64,000 nucleotides of DNA from Coix lacryma-jobi var. lacryma-jobi (Eukaryota; Streptophyta; Magnoliopsida; Poales; Poaceae): the NCBI GenBank assembly GCA_009763385.1, contig CM019826.1:96642848-96706847 (forward strand), written 5' to 3'. The notes beneath the pieces are model-generated. The model searched no databases, was not told where the DNA came from, and saw nothing but the letters and a program-made list of their open reading frames with translations. Below, in pieces: positions 56,601 to 64,000 of this stretch. Made by a program: the position numbers and the translations under genes. Within the stretch, counting starts at the first letter, position 1, and every line of letters begins with the position of its first letter.

Positions 56601-58082
56601 ATTTCGCAAGGAAGCTTGAACAATGTCAGCATAGAAACATCCATCAAGGATCAAGTCATTGCTGCTTAGAAGGATAACCCTGGAATCAAGCACATCATCG
56701 AAAAGGTCCAGACCGGAAAGGCTGATTGTTTCAGGATCGATGACGTAGGAGTTGTTTGGTTCAAGAACCGTCTAGTAGTTCCCAAGGTGCCTGAATTGAG
56801 ACAGTTAATCCTTGATGAAGCACACTTGACCAGATTCTCTATTCACCCCGGCAGTAACAAGATGTACCAAGACTTAAAGCAGAGATTCTGGTGGACTAAA
56901 ATGAAGATTGAGATTGCCCGGTATGTCGCTCAGTGTGATACCTGCCAAAGAGTCAAGGCAGTACACATGAAGCCTGGAGGAGAATTGCAACCTTTGTCAG
57001 TACCCGCTTGGAAATGGGACGACATTAGTATGGATTTTGTCAATGGATTACCCAAGACCCAGAAAGGTTTTGATTCCATTTGGGTAATCGTGGACCGACT
57101 CACCAAACAAGCTCACTTTCTGCCAGTAAAGACCAGTTACACCGTCCCCACGTATGCCACTTTGTACAAGAACCACATAGTGAAACTTCATGGCATACCC
57201 AAGAGCATTATCTCTGACCGTGGTACCCAGTTTGTCGCTAAGTTTTGGAAAGCGTTCCATACCTCGCTTGGAACCAAGCTCTTGCATAGTACGGCATATC
57301 ATCCGCAAACTGATGGACAAACTGAGCGAGTCAACCAAGTGCTGGAGGACATGTTGAGAGCCTGTGTTCTTACCTTCGCAGATACTTGGGATGACTGTTT
57401 GCCTTTGGCAGAGTTCTCTTATAATAACAGTTACCAAGAGAGCATCAAAATGGCACCCTTTGAAGCACTGTACGGCCGTCGTTGTCGTACACCCCTCAGT
57501 TGGTCTGAGCCCGGAGAAAGAGAGTTCTTTGGAGTTGACCTGGTTAAAGATATGGAAGAGAAAGTCAAGCAGATACAAGAGAACATGAAGATTGCCCAAT
57601 CTCGACAGAAAAGTTACGCTGACAAGAGACGTCGACCTCTGAAGTTTCAAGTTGGAGATTATGTATATCTCAAGGTCTCACCAACCAAAGGAGTCACTCG
57701 TTTCGGAGTCAAAGGAAAGTTAGCACCCCGCTACATTGGTCCATTTGAGATTTTGGAATGTTGTGGCAAGGTAGCTTACAAGCTGAAGTTGCCCGATCAT
57801 CTCTCCGCTGTCCACAATGTTTTCCATGTCTCCCAACTCAAGAAGTGTCTCCGAGTACCAGAACATGTCGTGGAAGTTGAAGGTGTCGAGCTAGAGCCTG
57901 ATCTATCCTACTCGGAATATCCAGTTCGCGTGTTGGACCACAAAGATCGTGTTACCCGAAGAACCACCACAAGATGGTACAAAATCCAGTGGAACCAGCA
58001 CTCTGAAGAAGAAGCTACTTGGGAATCTGAAGACTTCTTAGCAAAGAACTACCCCGACTTTCTCGAATCTCTGTCTATGTAA
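53622..58082 (+). pseudogene. gag-pol: Chromovirus gag-pol polyprotein with one in-frame TAG
   Basis: One register runs from ATG 53622 to TAA 58080-58082, broken only by TAG at 56667-56669. Order: Gag capsid (ADDWLRTMEQKFGLI; FRTAFRAHHIPSGLM), CCHC knuckle CYNCGQVGHWSRDC (54553-54593), protease LFDSGASHSFIS (DSG 54804-54812), RT with FSKIDLRSGYHQIKI and active site FIDD (55743-55754), RNase H (VYCDASGTGLGCVL; YTDHKSLKYIF), [TAG], integrase HHCC (about 56819-56950; CDTCQRVK), DDE core (MDFVNGLP; SDRGTQF; DGQTERVNQ), GPFEIL module and a C-terminal chromodomain (about 57910-58079). The product makes particles, cDNA and targeted integration. The stop falls between RNase H and integrase, so this copy lacks integrase unless the codon is read through. 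A splice-acceptor-like AACTCTTAACAG directly precedes the gag ATG. Confidence 0.93.
57900..58082 (+). other. Chromodomain at the integrase C-terminus
   Basis: The segment after DLSYSEYPVRVLDHKDRVTR carries TRWYKIQWNQHSEEEATWE, SEDFLAKNYPDFLESL. The pattern matches the chromodomain fold: a beta strand with EYPVRVLDHK, YKIQW, EATWE and a terminal helix. In chromoviruses this domain biases insertion to heterochromatin; several recognise methylated H3K9. The aromatic cage is incomplete by eye (Y and W positions visible, one uncertain), as in group II chromodomains. Confidence 0.8.
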
Positions 58083-58146
58083 AGTTTTGCCTTCATCCCT
58101 CTTTGTCCTTTTGGAAGACGTGGAATCTCGGGGCGAGATTTCTTTT

Positions 58147-58157
58147 AGGGGGGGAGG
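58147..58157 (+). other. Polypurine tract of the chromovirus
   Basis: AGGGGGGGAGG lies one base before the 3' LTR (C then TGTAACACC). It is the plus-strand priming site. Confidence 0.88.
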
Positions 58158-58158
58158 C

Positions 58159-61100
58159 TGTAACACCTCTGGTGTTTAGCATGTAATTAACTTGACATAT
58201 CATCATTATCATCATTAAGCATCTTGATCATGATTTCATGTGTATGCATTTTGCTAGTGTATCATTTTATGTGAATTACCTCTATTGCAAAAACCCTATT
58301 TAGCCCACTTCTCTCTAGGGCAAAATGGTAATTTCACCTCTGTGCCTAGCTTTGTGTAATTCTTGATCCTTTGGTGTCTTGAAGTGTTGTTGTGTTGGCC
58401 AAAGTTCAAAAATCAGAATTTGATTTTAAAATCCCTTTGCAAAACCCTGATTTCCAAATCCTGGATTTTATCCCTCTTGTTGTGATTTAAAAATTATTCA
58501 AAATTTGGGGTTGGTCCAAAAAGCAAAGTTGTAGATCTGTCAAAGAGAAACAACTTTGGTATTTACAAATTTTCAAGTTGCAGTACAAAGTTTTGAGTTA
58601 TTTCAAATTCAATCAAACTCCAGTTTTGTCCCCTTTTCAGTTTTCTAAATGAGTTCAAAAACTAATGAGTTTCAGGAAAAGTGTATAATAGCAAAGTTGT
58701 AGGTTTTGATAAAAGGAACAACTTTCATGTTTACAGATTTTCAAATTTCAGTTTGAAATCCAGAGTAATTTTGATTTGAATCAAGTTGAAAAAGTGTCCC
58801 CTTTACTGTTTTCAAATATTGTTCAAAAACTATTTGGAATTTGAAAATGTTCATATTGACAAAGTTGTAGATCTCGTTTTTCTGAACAACTTTGGTGTTT
58901 TGAGTTTTTGTTGCCCAGTTCAAATTTTGGAAGTAATTTGCAAATTTCTGAAACTGCTCAAAGGTCAAACCCTAGCCTAGTCTACTGTTTATCTTCTCCG
59001 GTAGGGGGGGGGGGCGGCCATGGCCAGCCGCCGGCGTCGCGCGTGCCGCACGCCTGGCTGCTCCCCACGCGCCTTCAACCTGTCGCCGATGTCCCCCGGT
59101 TCCCTCCGCGCCCGCACGCGAGCGCTGACCTTCTCTCCCGGCCCCTACCGCCCGCAGTTCGTCGCCGCCACGCGTTCGCCGCCGGTGAGCCGTGCGCCCG
59201 ACCCTGCGCAACGAAACCGCTGACCCTCGGCCTCGCAATCGATTGCGCGTGCCTCGGCCGAACTCGTCCACATCTCTCCGAGCACTCTACCGGCCGCTAG
59301 CCGTGGCTATATAAAGCCCGCCGGAGCCCGAGCTCACTCACTCACCTCCGCCACCGTGGCCAGTCCACTACAGAGCTCCCGTCGCTCAACCAACTAGCTC
59401 AACAGCTCCGCCTTGATCCCGTGTAGCTTCCCCACTCCTCAATTTGGTCTCTACCGTCCCTGTTTGCCCGGCGTAACTCGCCGTTCCCATCTCCGGCGAG
59501 AAGCCCGTCGAGGTCGGGATTGTGAAATACTCCCTCTCCGGCCTTGATCATCTCCCTCCGACCCCCGCATCACCTTCCTTACCCCTTTGCGCCTCTGACT
59601 GACCCCTTGCGGTCACTTGTGTCGCGCAGGATCGCCGAGTCGATGATCGCCGCCGTAAAGTTCCCGCCGGTCACCGTCGACCACCTCCCTCCGTTCATCC
59701 CCTTCCCTCGCCGAGCCGCTTAATCGACTCACGGTGAGCTCCTGAAGCCTCCCACCTCCTCGGTTTCGCCTGAGACACCTCGTCGTGGCCGGCGTAGCAG
59801 CGCCGCCGTCGTCGGTGGTCGCCGGCAAACGGAGGAGAAGAACAGTGCCGTTTTCGATTTTTCTCATACATGTGAATAGTGTTCAGATTTCTTCTTTTTG
59901 TGTGATTTTCTGTGTTGATCCATAAATTCTGAAAATTTTGTGGTAGACTCTTTATGCTCTGAAGTATTTTATAAAAATATAAAACTTGACTTTCCTGCAA
60001 AAATTTGAAAATGAAAAATTCCCCTTTTAATTGAAAAATGAAGGCTTTGGTATTTTTAGAGAGTGTTCTGTAGCTCCAAAAATCTTGAGATTAATTTTGC
60101 AAGCTAGTTGTGTCATGATGAGTCTCTGGTAAAATTTTGAAGTCATTTGGAGCAAGTTGATTTTTGAGCTTTATTTTAATTAAGGAATAGTGCCTTTTGT
60201 TAATTAAATGTCTAGATTTAATTGAGCACCTTAATGACCTCCAAAAATTATGAAATTTGTTTTGCCATATACTTGTACCCTAATGAACTTGTGTGATTAA
60301 TTTGGTAATTTTTGGAGCACCTTCATAAAATGACCTTTTTAAATAATTAAGAAAAATAGAAAAGGTGATTAGGGTTAGCGTTGAATGCCCTGCAATGTGA
60401 CTTTTGGGATTGCTTGATGTTCATAGACCCCTACCCTTTGGTCTATGATGTTTGTGATAACTATGTTTGGTTGATGCTTAGGATAGTTATGATAAAGTCT
60501 AGTTTAATCAATTGGCTTAAGGAAGAAATGGTTAACTTTTCATGCTCAACCTAGATTTCGATTATGCCTTGCCTAAGAGTAATCTTGAATTAGTGGTACT
60601 GTCATGAACCTTAAGTCCATGTCATCATTCTCATGAGCATTCATCATTGCATCCGTATAGTTGACGAAGAAGGCCCTGAAGTCGAGGTAGCCACCGAAGG
60701 ATCTGTCCCCGAGGCAACCCCGAGCTCCGACGCCTATACCTACCCTGAGTCTGCTCTTTTTGCCGTCCAAGGCAAGCCCCGGTGCATTTAACCCTACCTT
60801 GCTTTTATAAATGTTTTCCTTAAATGTTTTGAGTTAAATTATTGCATTAGGTTGATAGGAGTTGAGTGAAATCCTATCTGATGCATTATCTACCTTGACC
60901 AATGATACACCTGATACCTGTTTTTCAAAAACTGTTTGCAAAATGCTTAGCAATGCTATATGATAGATTTGCAATAAAAATGCCAATTTCAAAAGTGTGA
61001 TCACTTTAAGAACCTTTATGGGAATTTCTGGTTTACTCCCACTATTGGCTAAGTATCTGATCCGTACCTAGTCAATGGGAAGGAGAGGTTGTCCTTGCGT

Positions 61101-62252
61101 ACGGTGCCGTCATGTTGTAGTCCGGGACTCAACAGTTGACACCGACCGGGACAGGGTTGGAAAACTGACAGGACATGTACTCTTGGGTTAGAGTCCCGAG
61201 GTGCTTGTCGCTGGCTGGAAAATTTTAGGGACCACCTGTATGGGGGCCTGCTGACTAAGACTTGCAACTATTCACATACTACGGAAAGCTTCGGCTCCGA
61301 GGAATCCTTTATTGGACCGACAACCGCGCACTGGGAGTGGAGAGATGGCGGAAGTAGCATGTACCCACGTGGGTTAGAGTCCCGGATTGGAGTGGTGTAC
61401 TGTACTTCCGGGTGGCGTAGGACCGGGCCCAATCTTGGAGGAATCGTGGTAGACGAGTTGGCATATGCAAGCTTGGGTGCTACATATGCAGTGTGGATAG
61501 GGACCCTCAGCTGAGTATTATTTATCCGGATTAACGCTGCTCCTCGGTTATGGAGACTTAGTCACTGACTGTCAACAGGGAGTGGTTCTCAACTAGGTCT
61601 GTTTTTGGAAAGTAAAATGAATCAAGGATTATGTTGGAACAAGGAATACCGAATCTTTCAAAATAAAAATAAGGTTTACCAAAAATGCTTTTCTGCAAAA
61701 TACTTGAACTTGCTTAAGCCTTACCTTGACTACCCTAAGCCTGCATTCCTGAGTCTTCTCCCTTTTCTTTAGTCGGGTAAGTCTTGTTGAGTACCTTTGT
61801 ACTCAGGGTTCTTTTACCCATGTTGCAGGTATGGCAGATTCCTCAGTATGCCTTGGACCCTGCTGTGTGACTGTTGTTCAGGAAGAGGCCGATGAGGCCG
61901 ATGAGTGATTATTCACCCTCGGGCTGGGTGATGTATCTTTATCTTTTAGTTGTTGTCATATGCTACCCTGCCAACTCTATCTATTTGAACTATGGTCTGT
62001 AATAACTTCACTTTAATGTTATGTTGAACCCTGGTTTGTAAAACTATTGTTATTTAAGTCTTCCGCTATTTACTCCGATGTTATTTGTCAAAATGTTCAA
62101 GAGATTGTAACTGAATTGTGAGATGATCCTGCGGACATCGGGCACTGATGTAGCCCAGTGGCGAACCCGGTCTTAATCTCTTGGCTGTACGGATCGACTG
62201 TCAGTGGTTGATAGTGATCAGTGGGCCATGGGGTTAGGGTCGTTACGTCACA
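58159..62252 (+). repeat. 3' LTR of the chromovirus (4,094 bp)
   Basis: Near-identical partner of 48359-52454, offset 9800 before the G-run indel and 9798 after it. TATA box at 59308-59315. Followed by the second ATGTA target copy. Confidence 0.95.
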
Positions 62253-62257
62253 ATGTA

Positions 62258-62568
62258 ACCCTCATCCTCTGTAAGTGCATGCTGGTTTGTTTGTTCTGAA
62301 AGCTATAACCATCAAGCTGAACAAACAAACATTTTCAGGCTATAACCATCAGGCTGAACAAACAAACATTTTCAGGCTGAAAGCTATAAGCTTCTTATAC
62401 TAATATAATCATTGGCATTGGCATTCTTCTGCTTCTACGTTTGTTTCCTCGTGTGACTGCATACTTGATTGTTGGTTTAAAAAAGAAGAAGCAGCAGCAG
62501 CAAATTTCAGTTCTTTTTTTTTTGACAAGAAAATTTCAGTTCTTTAAATCAGCAATTCAGCACCAACC
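62258..62568. other. Harbinger interior right of the chromovirus, tandem repeat
   Basis: A pair of about 38-42 bp repeats (CTATAACCATCARGCTGAACA, continuing AACAAACATTTTCAGG) at about 62302-62380, with an AGC/AAG-rich stretch near 62487-62503. No ORF. Confidence 0.6.
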
Positions 62569-62902
62569 TTGACTCTTAATCTATTATCAGGCAATGGAGC
62601 AATGCGCCGACCACAGTGGGCAGCTCCCGAGGCTGGAGGGCATCGAGGAAGAAGGCGGCCCAGCCGAGAAGTGGGCTCCGACGACGGTTCGGCCACCAGA
62701 GACGCCGACGGAGTTGATGGAGTTCCTGGGACGGCCGCCCCACGCTGCGAGCGGGCCGGGACTGGGAGGCGGAGGGAGACCGGAGAGTCGAGGCGCACGG
62801 TGCGAGGCACCGGTGCTGGCGGCCGGCGCGCGGGAGGGCGCCGCTGCTAGCGCGGCCGGGAGGACGCCACGCGGCGTGTGGGCGAGGCGCCGGCGCTGCT
62901 AG
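62569..62902 (+). pseudogene. GC-rich coding-like fragment, possibly a captured host exon
   Basis: The frame from ATG 62594 reads MEQCADHSGQLPRLEGIEEE then PPETPTELMEFLGR before turning into Gly/Ala/Arg-rich sequence. PPETPTE-MEFL resembles the start of plant DUF828 (VAN3-binding-like) proteins, where a WS-rich motif normally follows; here it does not. It lies inside the Harbinger element near its right end. The identification is tentative. Confidence 0.3.
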
Positions 62903-63066
62903 CCCGCCGCAACAGAGCAGTCCGATCTGTTTTTTTGGATCAATAGGGTCTTGGGCTGGAGTTGAAAGAAAATTTGGGCCCCTATTTTTTGCAGGCCAGT
63001 ATGCAAATGAAAAAATAGGAGTCCAATTTACATGCCTGGGCTGGAGTTACTCTTACATACATTTTA

Positions 63067-63710
63067 GAGAGTTTTATATGTATATCATTATGTAAGATGT
63101 CAATTGCGTACAAGCCACTAGAAAGTTCGAGTGGCCACATATGTTATCGTGCTAAACTTTTTTGTCGTCCATGCCACTTCTGTTAGATTTGGCTCTAATG
63201 GTGTTAAACAACCGGGGTAAAAAGTCAAAAATGCCCTCAGGTGTGAATATGTTATTAATTCTTTTTAAACATCTTAACGACTTCAAATGAAAAAACTCAG
63301 AACTAGAAAGTTGTAGAGCTCCTCGAGATCTACAGTTTACATATAAAACTTATTTTCATTTAATTTTATATAAAAAATATTTTTCTAATACATATTAATC
63401 ATATTAAACCATACTTTTTGTTGTACGAAATTAAAGAAATTTTTTTATATAAAAACTGTAGATCTACTCTGAAATTGTGAGTTTTTTTATTTGAAGTCGT
63501 TAAGATGCTCAAAAAGAATTAATAACATATTCATACCTGAAGGCATTTTCGACTTTTCACCCTGGCTGTTTAACACCGTTAGAGCCAAATCTAACGGAAG
63601 TGGCATAGACGATAAAAAAGTTTAGCACGATGATATACGTGACTGCTCGAACTTTTTAGTGGCTTGTACGCAATTGTCATCTTTCGTAATGGCACATACG
63701 TAAAACTCTC
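63067..63710. mobile_element. Mutator-like MITE with long terminal inverted repeats
   Basis: The ends GAGAGTTTT... and ...AAAACTCTC continue as inverted repeats for about 250 bp: CAATTGCGTACAAGCCACTAG with CTTTTTAGTGGCTTGTACGC, and TGCCACTTCTGTTAGATTTGG with CCAAATCTAACGGAAGTGGCA. Flanks TACATTTTA (63058-63066) and TACTTTTTA (63711-63719) match 8 of 9, as expected for a 9-bp MULE duplication. No transposase. Nearly the whole element can fold into one hairpin. Confidence 0.75.
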
Positions 63711-63719
63711 TACTTTTTA

Positions 63720-64000
63720 CCCATAACATCGAATGTTTGGACATATGCATGTAATATTAAATGTATACTAAAAAATAACTAATTATACAGATTGCGATAA
63801 CTTTGCAAGTCCGACTCTTTTAAGCCTAATTAGTCCATAATTTAACAATATTGTGCTACAGTAACATGTGCTTATGATAAATTAATTAGTCTCAATAAAT
63901 TTGTCTTACGGTTTTAAGATGAAATATATAATTTATTTTTTATTAGCCTATTTTTAATAGATTTAATTAGTACGGACACTAATTTGACACCGAGAACTAT
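63720..64000. other. Interior of the grass MITE running off the window
   Basis: No gene. Contains the conserved MITE core described for 46461-64000 and ends within it (CGGACACTAATTTGACACC). Confidence 0.5.

Larger units (their letters stand above)
48359..62252 (+). mobile_element. Young Tekay/RIRE3-like chromovirus (Ty3/Gypsy), 13.9 kb
   Basis: LTRs 48359-52454 (4,096 bp) and 58159-62252 (4,094 bp) begin TGTAACACC and end TTACGTCACA. The target duplication ATGTA is perfect (48354-48358, 62253-62257). A tRNA-iMet primer site, an extra ORF, gag-pol with a C-terminal chromodomain and a polypurine tract are all present. Very long LTRs, iMet priming, an ORF upstream of gag and a chromodomain fit the Tekay/Del group, including rice RIRE3/RIRE8 as I recall them. 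The only coding defect I see is one in-frame TAG at 56667-56669. Confidence 0.93.
46484..63052 (-). mobile_element. PIF/Harbinger element with truncated transposase, split by a chromovirus
   Basis: TTA duplications (46481-46483, 63053-63055) flank ends GAGCAACTCCA and, inverted, GAGTAACTCCA. A Harbinger transposase frame lies at 47398-48105 on the minus strand. Without the chromovirus and one ATGTA copy the element is about 2.7 kb. It also contains GC-rich coding-like DNA (46617-47340 and 62569-62902) that does not look like standard Harbinger genes and may be captured. TTA duplications and the transposase type are hallmarks of PIF/Harbinger. Confidence 0.78.
46461..64000. mobile_element. Abundant grass MITE, split by nested insertions and cut by window end
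   Basis: The left end GGCCTTGTTTAGTTC (46461-46475) is followed within about 20 bp by the Harbinger element. Its characteristic interior resumes at about 63720: CATCGAATGTTTGGACATATG, TAACTAATTATACAG, CTAATTAGTCCATAATTTAAC, GTGCTACAGTAACATGTGCT, GTCTTACGGTTTT. This core is a familiar repeat in grass genomes. The right terminus is outside the window. Superfamily not certain (often called Tourist-like). Confidence 0.5.

Noticed and set aside
1..64000. tRNA, rRNA, organelle insertions and centromeric satellite
   Set aside because: No cloverleaf-compatible or rRNA-like stretch and no long tandem satellite array was noticed. A dedicated scan (tRNAscan-type, rRNA models) would be needed to exclude short fragments.

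Overview
The window is plant nuclear DNA, almost certainly from a grass (Poaceae). It carries a Sirevirus-type Copia element, two Tat-lineage Gypsy elements, a long-LTR chromovirus, a LARD-like non-autonomous LTR element, a CACTA MITE with CACTACAAGAAA termini, and a grass MITE core near the right edge. I cannot name the species. I see no intact host gene; nearly everything is nested transposable elements plus a few gene fragments. All calls come from reading sequence and translations; no database search was run.

Left block (1-29792) is one stack. A Sirevirus (1-17554, + strand, 5' LTR off the window) is split inside its reverse transcriptase by a minus-strand Tat-type Gypsy element (3822-13421, target duplication GTTTG). 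The Sirevirus itself lies inside an antisense long Gypsy LTR (17555-21282 and 29124-29266). That LTR also received a 7.8-kb LARD-like element (21283-29118, target duplication GCAAG), and sits in turn inside an older LTR related to the LARD's own (29267-29792). The Tat element has lost most of pol but carries two spliced-looking antisense genes (5459-6118 and 6824-7652).

Middle block (29793-46460): a second Tat element (29904-39651, minus strand) keeps gag, protease, RT, RNase H, a second archaeal-type RNase H and integrase, all interrupted by stops or frameshifts. One of its LTRs holds a 305-bp CACTA MITE whose empty site is preserved in the other LTR. Next come an LTR fragment, a solo-LTR-like element with iterated primer-binding-site modules (40638-42160), fragments of host-like exons including one that resembles gamma-glutamyl hydrolase, and a possible hAT element.

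Right block (46461-64000): a common grass MITE appears split by a PIF/Harbinger element (46484-63052, duplication TTA), which is split by a very young 13.9-kb Tekay/RIRE3-like chromovirus (48359-62252, duplication ATGTA). A Mutator-like MITE lies just to the right. The two 4.1-kb chromovirus LTRs differ, by eye, at one substitution and one 2-bp indel. Gag-pol is open apart from one in-frame TAG. Upstream of gag is a separate ORF whose first residues closely copy the histone H3 tail (ARIKFTARKSTG), followed by a coiled coil and an acidic tail, while the integrase ends in a chromodomain. This pairing is the most interesting signal in the window.
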